From Apiotrichum sp. Y4204 (Eukaryota; Basidiomycota; Tremellomycetes; Trichosporonales; Trichosporonaceae): a stretch of 64,000 nucleotides of DNA. Below, one piece after another: positions 43,015-54,372 of this stretch; positions within the stretch are counted from its first letter, which is position 1; each line of letters begins with the position of its first letter. The stretch lies in assembly GCA_025531455.1 (NCBI GenBank), contig JAMYHL010000091.1, positions 1 through 64,000 on the forward strand. The letters run 5' to 3'. Below the pieces are notes generated by a model. It made no database searches and was not told where the DNA came from. It saw nothing but the letters and a program-made list of their open reading frames with translations. A program made the translations under genes and the position numbers.

Positions 43015-44990
43015 ACGATAGACGGTAGACGGTAGAATAGACCAGCGTGAGTGGGGGATACGGATCGGTAAAGGATGCTCCGTCGCTGACCACCAGCTCG
43101 CATCCGCTTTACCCCGCCGCGCTCCGCCCGCCGCGCTCCGCGCTCTGCGCCCCACCACGCATTCACCTGTATCCACCGGACCCGGACAATAATATACCTC
43201 GCACTGTACATTCCCGCCGTAGAGACACCCATGCATTGTACTACTAGCCCCGGCTGGCCCTAGTGAAAGCGTTCGTGATCGTGAGTGGTAAATCCTCGCG
43301 GCGTGACTTTGGCTGGGGCTTGGCGCGTTACACGCGGCGGCAGGCCGCCAGCGGGGTCTTGCATTTCGTCTGTGTGCGAGGAATTAAGTCGTGAAATCAC
43401 GAAGGATGCGCAATTCTCGTCGCGGCGGTGACTCAAGCCTCTCTGGATCTCCGGAGCTCTCCTCGGACACGAAAGCACAAACGTGGACCGCCGAGACACC
43501 ACATCATCCAGAGATTGCATTGATGTTTCTCCTCGATCAAGACGTGTGGGTGTCCCAATTCATGGAAGCATAGGAATTCTTGGCACCAAAGAGCAGAGAG
43601 CACGCGATCCGCGACTAGCCAGTGCGATGCCACGAGTCTTTGACGCTAGCACATGGCACAAGCGACGTACATTACCACTGAACAATCGGCCGGACACCAC
43701 ACCGCCGTCAATCTGGAGTCCGAGTTTCCTTCTCGGCCCCCCTTGCCGGTGTACACAAGCGAAAGACATCCCGCGCGTGGACGGAGCACCTCCGCAGCCT
43801 CGCCAGTCTACAGCATGCTCGGAGGGGCGCAAAGCATAGGTATGCGGCGACCATATGCCAGATCCTCGACACGTTCAGGCGACGACGGCCGATCTGGTGA
43901 CTCTCATCGAGTAGTTGTGCCGAGTTGCCGTCCGTTGCGGCGTTCACCTTTGGAGCTTCAGGAGCAACGCCTGTAGATGTCCCCCTCTTGGTGCCTGGCC
44001 CTCTGCGTGTCCGCAGGCACGGCGGCAGTGTGTTGTAGATGGAGAAATGCATGCTGTAGTTTATGGGTTATAGGTATCTCAGAGTGAGCACCGGGTGTAT
44101 GAAAACGTAGACGACCCTTGTGGCCCATGTGTCAAGTAGGATACTGTGTGCATGGTATCGAAGTATCAGTCGGTCTGCTCACTATCGCACCAGGGTATGC
44201 AGGATTGCGACCCAGGGCCACGACAGGGTGGTTGCACAGCAGCTGTACGGCATGATCACGCGGCTGGAATCGTCCCGCGGCAGCCGCGCCGGGCGTCCTG
44301 CGGGCTACTGTATCTCGAGATACGTCCGGGATGCGGGAGGCACCTGGCTACGTCCTGGCGGGGGGTAGGTCCCACGTACCGGGAACGTTTGGCAGTTACT
44401 AGAGGTGAGAAGAGGATCTACAGAGATGAGAATGCCAGATACGGTTTAGTGGCCCTAGAGCAGTGTTCTGCGCTGGGCGACAAGGGCGACCAGATCCTTT
44501 CTACCAGGGCCAGGGGATGGCGCTGTCTTGAGATCTTGGTTGAAGAGCTACCGCTGCACACCGCTGTGGAAACTGCAATCTCGCAGGGGAGCCGTAAGTG
44601 GTAACGACGGTCGTTAGGAGATCAGAGGGTTAAGACTTCAGATGCCGGAATGAGCATAGATACGGTCGCCACCTCGGACGACACACACCAGCACAGAACA
44701 CAGGACAGCACAGATTTACCACTATTAGCGCGAGGGCGCGGTACATCATGTATCCCGAGATATAAGCGGAGATAATGGAGCGTGCAAACGACGACGGAAG
44801 ACCGGGAGACGCCCAAAGCCAAGCCAGCAGCGGAGCCGCTGTGCAATGTGGGCTGAGCCGTGGGGAATGCGATACGGGGGTTGCGGGTGTCTGTCCGTGA
44901 TGTGGAGAAAAAATGCCCAAATGGTTGTGTGCAGAGTATGTCGGGAGTCGGGTAGGGGGTAAGGTGGGTGATGGGTGGTACAACATGCAA
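43015..44990. other. 2-kb convergent intergenic region
   Basis: Between two converging genes. Frames of up to 152 codons (44146-44604 plus) show no family feature. No repeat or RNA gene seen. Confidence 0.45.
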
Positions 44991-47057
44991 CTAGGCTTTG
45001 CGCTTGTGCTCGGGACTGATGGGACACTCGCCCTTGCTGCTCTTGAGGCTCTTCAAGCTCTTGAGCGTCGGCTGCGACAGACGATCGTTGTAGTAGTCCA
45101 TGTAGTCCAGATGCGCAGCGGCCTGGCTGTTGCTGCCCGATGCCTCGGCGTTGCCGCGGGTCTCCGGGCTGGGGCGGCGGAACGGCGACTCGTGCGACTC
45201 GCTCGAGAACAGAGAAAACCCAATCGGCGGTAGCACTAGCGGCTCGATGTGCGGGGACACGGGGGAGATGTGCGATGGGGTGCTCTCGATCGGGAGTGGC
45301 GGCAGTGGCGGCGACTCGCCTGACCCAATCTTCCGCATCGTCGAGGGTCCCGGTCCCGCTGTTGGTCCTGCCGGCGGCGGCGCAGGCATAGGCGGAGACA
45401 CCGATCGTGTTGCAGGCCTCTTGCCTTTGTCTGGGCGTTTAGATTGTGACCCAGCTCCAGCCTCAACCCCAGCCCCAGCCCCAGTACCAGCACCACCTCC
45501 AGCTCCATCTTCACCTCCGTCTCTCCCTCCTCTCCGCGACGGCCCCGCAACGGCATTCATCGCCGGCAGCCCCTCGTAGTTGGTTGTGCGGCTTGCCGCA
45601 ACCTCCGGGTGGAGGGGCGACGTCGGCGCAGCCTTGGCCGGCTTCCAATGGACGCTGTGGCTCCCACACGTGGGGCAGTGCTCACCGTTACGATGGTCGT
45701 GGGCACCTATATCGGCCGCCGCGTCCTCAGCGGCGGCAGCGGCTTCGGCGGCCTCGGCGGCCTCGACAGCCTCGCAGGCCTCGCGCTCCTCCATTTCGCG
45801 TACGGCGCGGATGGCGCGGCGTTCCTCGCGGCGCTCGCGGCGGCGGCGGCGCTGTTCTCTCCGTGCGCGCCGCGCGGCCCGCTCAGCCTCGTATGCCTCG
45901 TCGCTGGCGTCGCGCTCGCGCACGGCATGCCGCGCCTCGTCGCGGACAACCGGACGGGACGCGGGGCGCGCCTTGCTGGGCAGCTGCGGGATGGTGTATG
46001 TCGCTGGCGGGGTGGTCACCTGCCGTGCGCGGCTGTTTTTCTCGGGCGGGTCGGCGAGGTTGACACCGTCCCCGCGGCGTACTCTCTCAGGCGTCAGGAC
46101 TCGCAGGCTCTGGCTCCAAACGGCTGCGAGACGGCCGTATTCCATCTTGATGTAGGTGATCTCCACAGCGAGCCAGATTGTGAGCTGTGAGTTAGTATGA
46201 GTATGGTATGCAGCGGGCGAGACAGGAAGCAGAGATGACGACGCGAGATTGGTCTTGCGACGCAATGGGAGATGCGCGGGAGTCGTGTGCCACTCATCTC
46301 ACCGCCGGCGTCACTGCCGCCCGCGCCGCTGATGCTCACAATGCAAAGGATGATCCATGTGAAGACGGCCGCAGCGGTGCCCGCCTGGTCAGCGGCAAGT
46401 GACTGTACTGCGTTCATGCCGCGCGAGTTGACGCTGAGGCCGACAGCGACGGTCATGCAGATGTTGGCGATGAGACCCCAGACGAGGAACGCGGAAAGGA
46501 GAAAGACATCGGCGCGCACGCTCACGACCCATGTCGTGTCCTGCAGGATGCGAGTGAGAAGACTGTGGTGAGTACGGGTTCTTGGCCCGTCAAAGTCTTA
46601 CCATGCGACAATGTACACGCCTAATGCGCCGGACCAAGCGAGGAGCGCGACGGCGAGCGGGACAAGGCCCATTGCCGGGTTGATCCATTCTGGTCGCTCT
46701 GCGGAGTCAGTTGATGTCAGAGCAATGGTGCTGTGCGGGAAGCTGCCCCATCAGGTCATTCACTCCAGATCTCCTTCGGAGATGAGTTGGTTACGGATAC
46801 TCCTGCGTTCGCCCAAGGACGGGGACACTTTCTCGCACACCGCGCGCACACAATGCAAAGCTCTCCGATCCCCAGCTCACCGCCCCCGCACCCACTCTCA
46901 CCGCCCCGCACCAACTCGCACCTGCCTCCAGCTCCACCTGATACCCACGAGAATCGTCTGTTGTCCCGAGGACGACAGCACAGGTAGAGATTGTGCCGAG
47001 GCCGAGGAGCAGGGTCGTGACGAGCACTGCCACCTGGGCTTCGGCGAGGAATTTCAT
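44991..47057 (-). CDS. Four-TM MARVEL-like membrane protein with long charged cytoplasmic tail
   Basis: Predicted integral membrane protein of 540 residues. Model: complement(join(44991..46184,46340..46562,46602..46698,46949..47057)), phases closing. Four hydrophobic helices: TM1 about residues 9-33 (VAVLVTTLLLGLGTISTCAVV), TM2 about 42-72 (NPAMGLVPLAVALLAWSGAL), TM3 about 84-108 (VFLLSAFLVWGLIANICMTV), TM4 about 128-152 (TWIILCILTIWLAVEITYI); the exon 3/4 junction falls inside TM4. This matches the MARVEL/tetraspan-like fungal family. The tail of nearly 400 residues has a dense Arg/Glu/Ala helix (RRARREQRRRRRERREERR, then Glu-Ala repeats), a CPTCGSH zinc-knuckle-like CxxC, a Pro/Ser-rich region and a Lys-rich end. 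A membrane scaffold is plausible; function unknown. The 250-nt first intron is the least certain. Confidence 0.72.
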
Positions 47058-49067
47058 CGACAGCGACGGGACGGGGGGTTACAGGCGCGACGGTGACGGG
47101 CACATGGGGAGGAACGGGGGCGGGGTCGGGAGGGGAGCGATGTCACTCTTGAGCGGGATGTAAAGTCGGAGTGCGAGTGCGCGGCCACGACGTTTGGCGC
47201 TGGCCTCGGGTTCGACGTCGACTTGGGCTTCCGGGACGGCGGTCGGATGGCGACGACTGGGCCCAACGGACTGGTTATCGGCGTGGTATCAGACAATGAG
47301 TGGGGAGAACAAGACCAAAAGTCGGGAGAGCTGTAAACTCGAATGCAATGGTAGAGAGCTTGGACGTTCAGTTGGCAGGCATGCATTCCACTTTCACCAT
47401 GCAGGAAACCCTCTTTCGGTGGTCAGAACTCTGCTTGGCCGGGCCGGCGGGTGAGCGCGGGGGGAGGGGTGAGGGTGTGAGAGGGGGTGAGTTTCGTACC
47501 ACTGTGAGCATGTGCATGTGTGAACGACAAGTGAACGCACACTTGGGGACACGGGCATTGGCGAACTGTACCTTTGCTGGTGCGTGTGCGGCAGAGGAGA
47601 GGAGAGGAGCGGCCAGAGGTGGGTGGAGTGGGTACGACGACAAGATCGAGCAAAAGGAGAGGAACAAGAACAGAGAGACATGAGATCTAGCGCAAAGCGC
47701 ATGAACCGACCCACTCGAGAGGCACGGTCGCGAGTAACAGCATTGCGCTTCCCGTCTTTTGCCCCTGGTGCCACAAAAAAGGACCACCTCTCGTCCGTCC
47801 TCTCGCACTCGCTGCTCCTGCAGCACTCTGTTCTCTTCCGGCTTCCGACTCGTCTTGTCTCCGAGCCCATCCCTGGTACAGCTTGTTTCCCAAGACTCCG
47901 GATCGCAGGCCGTGAGTTTGGTGTGCTGATGCCCAGATCCAGATTCGTCAAGCACAAGGTTAGACAACGCGCATGGCGCGCACGGCAGGGCTTTTGATCT
48001 TCCGCAAAATCACTTGTACCCCTTGACGCCGAGGGCCACAGAACCGTACAGAGACAGAGATGCAGCACCGCGACTAGGGAACCGCTGCCCAAACAAGGGG
48101 AGCCGCTGGGGGAAACATGAGGACGTCGCAGATGCATGCCGAGATATGCCGGAATGCTGGGATCGAGATGTCGAGTAGCGCGAGTTGACTGGTCGGGCCT
48201 GCAAGCAACAGGCAGCTTCCTGTGGTACATGGTACACATGTCGTGGTTTGAAGGCTTTTGCCGGCTCGTCGGCCGAACAAACACTAGAGTTTCCTGCCGC
48301 AAACGTTGTTTGTACGGAGGGGTGCCGACGACCAGGACCACCACTCTGTCCAAAGCATCTTGCCATGTCAGGACGTGCGGCAAGAGTGCCTGAGAGCGGC
48401 ACGATGTACGACTCATCCCATCCGCCTGTCAGAGGATCTGGCACAATGGCGCCTCTTGCTGCTTGATGCACTCCCGGAAGCTGGGTCTCCCGGAAGCTGG
48501 TTGGTACAACCGCCGAGGGACCTGCATTTGCCCTCTGTGAGCACATCTAGCCATGGCTTCTACGGATGCAGGCCTTCTGTCGTCGTATAAGATCTCGATC
48601 TGTTCTCTCAATACCTCTCCCTCATGAACCTCTCATCCCGCTCGTAGAGTATATATAACCCATGGCACAATGCTTCCGAGACAAGCAAGCGCCTTCAACA
48701 TGGCAGTCAGAGTCGTAGTCTGCACTTGGAATAAAAGTTTGCGCTTGCGCTTATTACCTCTGTTGCCCGTTGCTCGGCCCTTGCTCCGCGGGTCACAGTG
48801 TGGTAACAATGTCTCCGTGCTGGCATCTCCCAAACTATCCCAATTCACTGCCCTTCTTTCTGGATCCATGTGGCCAGTTGTAGTGGTGCTCAAGGGAAGA
48901 GGTGCCGGGCAGCTGGCTTATGCCTCAAGTGCCCTTCTCATTCTCCTCCTCTCATCTCTCTCGGTGCCTATTGTGGGCTCCTGACTATTTACGTTATGTG
49001 CCGCTCCATGGCGAGTTGCGGTGATGAACGGTGGATCGCGTCGCACGTCGCGCCTCTCTCGGATGTC

Positions 49068-49095
49068 GCATGTTGCATGTTGCGTGTTGCGTGTT
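49068..49095. repeat. Heptamer tandem repeat, four units of GCATGTT/GCGTGTT
   Basis: Two GCATGTT units then two GCGTGTT units; a single-site transition separates the halves. Confidence 0.85.
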
Positions 49096-49210
49096 CCAGG
49101 CGGCCAGAATGAGGCGCTATCGTCCCCGGATCCCCGGCAGATGCCGAGATGATGTTTTGCACAAGATCGATCAAGGATCAAGAATCCAAGATTCAAGGAT
49201 CACAATTCAG

Positions 49211-49245
49211 CTCACAGCTCACAGCTCACAGCTCACAGCTCACAG
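49211..49245. repeat. Heptamer tandem repeat (CTCACAG)x5
   Basis: Five exact CTCACAG units in non-coding DNA. Confidence 0.95.
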
Positions 49246-49631
49246 ACACACGCCCCTCGATGACCAAGGTCGCTCCTGTTCGGCCGTCAGGCGTCGCACA
49301 GCACTCGGGGATACAGTGATCAAATGAGTAGTGACTAGACTAATGCCCGCGAGATCTGATTCAAGATTGCTCGCGGAGCGGAAGCAGCTCTTCCCTGGAC
49401 GGTCCCCGGTGCCAACGATCCCAACAGCACCGCAACCCCATGCGGTAGTGCACACGGCCACAGCGATACCAGATAATGTTCTCCCCTACACGCCGCACGA
49501 TGCACGACGCACGCCGCAGAGCGCACACTGCACAGCGCACTCCGGCACCATCTCGGCACGCAGATGCGAAACCGGGATCAGGGAGAGGTGGGAGACCGAG
49601 CACCGGCCCGCAAATGGAAGGCACCGAAGGA

Positions 49632-49685
49632 GCGCAAGTAGCGCAAGTAGCGCAAGGAGCGCAGGGAGCGCAGGGAGGGCAGGGA
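49632..49685. repeat. 9-mer tandem repeat, six units of GCGCAAGTA type
   Basis: GCGCAAGTA x2, GCGCAAGGA, GCGCAGGGA x2, GGGCAGGGA: a stepwise-mutating array. The 9-nt period keeps frames open, giving Ser-Ala-like or Leu-Arg-like readings that are probably not translated. Confidence 0.9.
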
Positions 49686-49736
49686 GCTACGGAGGCGTTT
49701 CACCGGCATCCTCTGTGCTGTGCTCGGCGTGTGCTT

Positions 49737-49760
49737 CGATTGTTTTCCCGATTGTTTTCC
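49737..49760. repeat. 12-mer direct repeat (CGATTGTTTTCC)x2
   Basis: Two adjacent exact copies, 50 nt after the 9-mer array. Confidence 0.8.
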
Positions 49761-51120
49761 CGCTCCCATGTCTCCACGTCTCTGAATCTCTGCATCTCTG
49801 CGTTTCCACTCCGGAGGGACTAACGCACGCGCCGGGTATGAGGAAGTCCAGAAGCGGGGTACAATGCTGAGATACAGAGAGGTGAAAGGGGCAGAACGTG
49901 GAGACACCTGTGGTGAGATGCGTAGTCTGAGGTGTGCAATCCCAGACGTTGCTGAAGGTTGCGGCCACCCTGACTTTTGCTTCTTGAACTGAAACGCCGA
50001 GGCACTAATAGATTGCAGAAGGTGTGCCTGCGGGTCTGGATCCCTCTTACGCTACAGAATGCAATGCACTGAAAGCTTTGCATTGAGGTTAAGGAAGAGG
50101 AGGACGCGATAGCTCCATGAGCTCTTCCAAGACGATCCAAGACGGTCCGAAACTTCCCGTTTCTCTTGGGAGTGTGGCATTCCGGTCGCCACAGTCCCGT
50201 TCCTAACCCCTTCACTCTGCGAATTCGATTCACGTCCCAGCCGATGGCGCTGGCGGCAAAAGTTGCGACCGTGGGCAAGCGAGAACGTCGAGCGAGCCCA
50301 TCTGACTTGAAAGTCCCCTTTGGGCACAAACAACGAGCGCAGCAGCACCGAGATGTAATCTGTACCCTCGGTACGTGTATCCCGCACTGACCATGGGATT
50401 AACCCAAACGTGTCTGCGGTGCAACGATGGGGGCCTCGCATTGCGATGAGACGGGGGCCGCGCGAGTGTCTCTTTCGATCTGAGTACCGTCAATGACAGT
50501 CCCCGTTGCGCCGGGGCGGTCATACAAATTGAGCGAGGGATGGGGCGTCATGGTCTTTGCTTATCCTAATCCACTGGCGGGACTGGGGTCAGCGCGCTCC
50601 CGGCCTAGACTCGGAGATCCCCTCCACGACCACCTCGTCAATGGTGACTTTTGCAGACAGTCGCGGGTGAGTTCCCTCGGCATTTCAAGGCTCGCACTTG
50701 CGGCCGTTCTGTAGTCATGAGGCCTCTGTTCCGACTCGGGTTCCCAGGATGGTTTTCTGCCATGTGTGAGCCAGTCAACGTGTGCGGGCCCAGGGCGCCG
50801 AGCGAGGGTCGCCAGCCGAACCGCGCGTGATGGCCACGCCTGCCAGGCTCTCGTGACTCCATGCCTCCCAGCCTTGCGCTCACGCGGGCTACTACTGTCG
50901 ACGTTCTGCGATGAAGATTCTGAACAGCGGTCGACGGCGGCGTGAACCATAACCCTTCTAGATTTGTCAACCCATGCCCCGGCCTCGACAGCGCCATTTC
51001 CGATCCCAGGCTATAAAACACATGGCATTCGTCGCGCTACAGAAGAAAAGTTGATTGTTCGCAGTGGTAATGTACAGTCACAGTATAGCTACACGGCCCC
51101 CGGCCAGTGTCCTGTCCTAC

Positions 51121-51728
51121 TCAGGGGGCGCTCTCGCCAAACGACTCGCGCGAGCTCATCGAGCGCTTACAGAGTTGTGCGTCCGCGCTCTCCTCGTTAA
51201 GCGTCGCAAGGCTGATGCGCCACATGCGGCGTCCGAAGCGGCGGCGGAGGAGCACACCCTCGACAACACCCCACGCCGCGAGGATGACGAGGATGAACCA
51301 CGCAAAGACCGTGTCGGCGATGACGAGGCGCCACTGCAGCGGGATCGGGCCCGCAGACCAGACGGGGCGGAACTCGACAATCTTGGCCGTCGTCCCGAAC
51401 GTGAGAGGCATACCGAAAACGAGGAAGAATGTCAGAAACCCAAGATCGCTACCCACGCGTAGAAGGGGGGAGGAGCGGCGACAAGCCCGCGTGCCCCAGT
51501 ACGCTAGGAAATAGGCTTGCTGCAGCACCGTCCATGCGATGGTGGCGCACTGGAACTTCATGACGTGCGGCGGTCTGCGATCAGGAATCGGCTGATGGTT
51601 CGGACTCACGGGCCGCGCGGCTTGGAGATGTACACGTGAGCTGCGGCGGCGAGGGCCATGCAGGTCGCGGCGGTGATGAGGAGGACGGCGAAAACGGCCG
51701 TCTGGACCGCGGGGAGGACAGACGACAT
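51121..51728 (-). CDS. Small four-TM membrane protein (MARVEL-like)
   Basis: Predicted integral membrane protein of 190 residues. Model: complement(join(51121..51574,51610..51728)); the 35-nt intron is in phase and joins SKPRG to PPHVMKF. Four hydrophobic segments: residues 8-34 (VQTAVFAVLLITAATCMALA), 44-66 (FQCATIAWTVLQQAYFLAYWG), 80-102 (GFLTFFLVFGMPLTFGTTA), 122-146 (ADTVFAWFILVILAAWGVVE). A short basic cytoplasmic tail follows (RRRFGRRMWR...). Topology and size match small fungal MARVEL/SUR7-neighbour-type proteins, and it resembles the TM part of the 44991-47057 protein in plan, not obviously in sequence. No signal peptide apart from TM1. Role unknown. Confidence 0.72.
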
Positions 51729-52936
51729 GGTGGCGCACGAGTCGTTGCTGCTGGGTGTTTGATCCGCTGTCGTTTCTGCTCGTACTCGGATCTATCGTGT
51801 CTGGTACGGGTACCAACTCGTACAGGTATCAAATGCGTGCAGTAGAGATCGAGGGCCGCATTGCGCTACGCAAGGCGCTCTCAGAAGCCGGGCTTTATGC
51901 ATTCGTTCAAGCACTCAGACGACCACTCTGTATCGTGTTGTCTCTGTACGACCTATCTCGGCATTGCTGGTCGTCGGTGGGAAGCACATGCATCGCTTCA
52001 GCGATCAGCGACGCTGTCGCGTTCCTCTCGGCGCGTACTGAGGCGAATAAACTTGGTTACGAGGCGCTGCACTGCCTCCTACCGCCGGGCCATGCTTGCT
52101 GTGGTGCAGCCCATAGGCCGTAGGCTCATAGCCAGTGTCGAATGCTTTGGCTCAAAAGTAGAGTTCGCCCATGTCGAGGCGCTGTACTGCCGTCCTGTGT
52201 ACTCTGACGCTTGGGATGAAGGAAGCTGCTCGACCCATTCCCACGACGAGGCGGCACAGCAAGCCGCGCCCCCGAGCTTGAGCCGTTGTTGGGGTTGCCG
52301 AGATCCTTACGCCATATCGAGAGCTTATCGTCTATCCCCCCAAGCCAGTCGGGAGTCGGGATCCGATAGTAGAGTTTGGCCAGGGTGCCTTGCCGCACCG
52401 TGCACCGCCTCGGGCTAGAATGACCTTCGACCCTTGTCTGCATGGATCTCCGGACAGTATCTCAGTGCGGGAATGCGCAATGGAAGGATTGGAGTCAGCT
52501 GTTGCGTCCATCGGCCTTTTCGGTCCGTGCCCATCTGCAGAGAGTAGTCTGATGTACACGTGAGTTGAGAGTGTAGTGCTGTGCCGCTATGAGAGCTTCT
52601 TCCACTCTCATAATCCCACAAGCACTGCGACGGCGACGACGGTCAACCGAACGCAATGGGCCACAGCCACGGAAGATAGGACCAAGAGAACAATTCAGCT
52701 CTAGGCAACAACGTTTACCACGAAATCAGTATTCGACCTCTGCCATCCTTATCCTCCTCGCTCTTGAGTGTCATCGCTGCATGGGTATGAACACGATACG
52801 CGATACGGTCCTGGTAGCCCGACATTGACTGTGTTTTTGGGCGCTTGCAAATATGAGCGCATTATTGCTGAGTTTCTCACAGCGGCACCGACGCGCAAAG
52901 CGCGACGCACGACGCACGACGCTCAGCTTGGCCTCC
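51729..52936. other. Intergenic: promoter of the four-TM gene and 3' side of PHS1
   Basis: No exon, RNA or notable repeat that I can support. Short plus-strand frames (51755-52418) lack family features. Confidence 0.45.
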
Positions 52937-54059
52937 CTAGCGCGCCTTGTTGACGCCCGCGACGGTCTTGCTCGTGCTGTGCTTGCGGAAGAACTTGCGG
53001 CGCTGGCCGAGCATGTAAGTGTAGAGGACGTAGAGCGCTGCGACCAGTTAGCTTATGCGCCATGCGCTGGGGTATACTCACCGGGCCACCAGACGAAGAA
53101 GAGGACGAGACGGGCATACTGGATCGGCGTCCAGCGGACCGTCTTGGCCGCTGCTGCTTTGGCGCGCGCAACGTTCCAGAGCAGCTTGCGGCCGGGGGCG
53201 GTGCGCATGAGGCTCTGGCGCATGGGCGCCGGGAGGCGGTGGAGGAGGTCGTGCAGCTGCCCGAGGGTGGCGGGGACGTAGGGAAGCGTGTCGAGGGGCG
53301 GGAGGGTGGAGAGGGAGAGGAAGGCCTCGGACCCCGCACCGAGCGGGTACAGCACCAAAAAGGTGTTGTAGCGCAGCCAGTTGAGGAAGTAGACGTCCTT
53401 GCCCAGGAGGGAGAGGACGTAGAACGGATAGCGGATCACCTCGGTCACGCTCCATGCGAGCAGCATCGTCGTAAAGAGCGGGTTGTGGTGTGTCTGTAGG
53501 TAGTCAGTAACGCTTCTCTGAGCGGCGCGAAGGCGCGAAGCCGAAGCGCAAGGCCGAAGCGTCAATCACAAAGCCGAAGCAAAGCTACTCGCTGCTAGCT
53601 CCTCGCTACACCGTACTCCGTACTCCCTACTCGCTCTCGCTACTCACGGCAGGAACCATCTCCACGACGCCCCAGACCGCCCAGAGCCGGCTCGCAACCT
53701 GGCCCGCGACCGTTCCAACAGGGCTGCGGACCAGGCCAAGCAGCGCATGCACGACCTCCATGACAGCGAGCGTTTGCGTGTACTTTGTCGCCTCGCCGAG
53801 GCCGTGAAAGTCGTAGCTCCCCGACAGGTGTTTTTCGAGCCTGCGTAGCAAGGGAGCGTGCGCCCACCGCGCGGCGTCGGGGCGCGGGGTCAGGATGAAC
53901 CATACTACCAGCACTAGGAGGCGCGCCCAGAGGAGAGTGCTGACCGTGTTAAATGCTATGAGGTAGAGCTTTGTGGGCGACAGGCCTGGGTGTAAGTGTT
54001 CTGCGCCAGTCGCGGCACTCACCCTTCTTGGCCTTCTTCTCTGTGGCCGTGGTCTGCAT
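52937..54059 (-). CDS. PHS1: Very-long-chain (3R)-3-hydroxyacyl-CoA dehydratase
   Basis: ER membrane dehydratase, third step of very-long-chain fatty acid elongation; 295 residues. Model: complement(join(52937..53037,53082..53493,53648..53985,54023..54059)), phases closing. Exon 1 encodes only MQTTATEKKAKK. Family motifs: TKLYLIAFNTVSTLLWARLL (TM1), QTLAVMEVVHALLGLVRSP, ASRLWAVWGVVEMVPA, then WSVTEVIRYPFYVLSLLG and LRYNTFLVLYPLGAGSE; the Tyr of RYPFY and the Glu of GAGSE are the catalytic pair known from yeast Phs1. It ends with a last TM (ALYVLYTYMLGQRRKFF) and a basic cytosolic tail. Six hydrophobic segments and the overall length fit the family. An insertion between residues about 40 and 80 is polar. 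Expected to be essential, as in yeast. Confidence 0.93.
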
Positions 54060-54372
54060 GGTGGATGGATGGTTGAGAAGAGAGAAGAGAGAGATTGTGA
54101 GTGCAACTGATTGTACTTTGTTCGTGGGATGTGGACGGGTGGAGGCAGTCAGTCAGTCGCGTTGCCGAGTTGGGCCGTGGGGCACGTCGTGGGGCGCGGG
54201 GCACGAGGCGCGACGTGGGGAGTGCCGTGTCGTCATCAAATCAATCATCACACCAAAACATCACTCAAAAGACAAACGCTTCTCTCCGCCATCCCCGTCT
54301 CCGCTCGCGTTGGGCTCTACTATGAATGCATATGCATATTGCACGAGTCTACTGTATCCCTCCCCGTCCTCA
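54060..54372. other. Intergenic between PHS1 start and Nup155 end
   Basis: About 310 nt; must contain the PHS1 promoter and the Nup155 3' end. No element stands out. Confidence 0.5.

Larger units (their letters stand above)
47058..51120. other. 4-kb gene-poor, repeat-containing intergenic region
   Basis: Contains arrays at 49068-49095, 49211-49245, 49632-49685 and 49737-49760. A 340-codon minus-strand frame (47394-48416) and others run through it, but they overlap each other in different frames and show His/Ser/Arg/Pro noise composition. No gene, tRNA or transposon I can support. Confidence 0.4.

Noticed and set aside
45446..46190. Plus-strand frames of about 190-205 codons
   Set aside because: Antisense shadows of the Arg/Glu-rich tail of the four-TM protein.
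47394..48416. 340-codon minus-strand open frame
   Set aside because: Composition is Ser/Arg/His/Pro noise, it overlaps another long frame (48010-48546), and it has no family motif or splice context; probably a GC-driven open frame.
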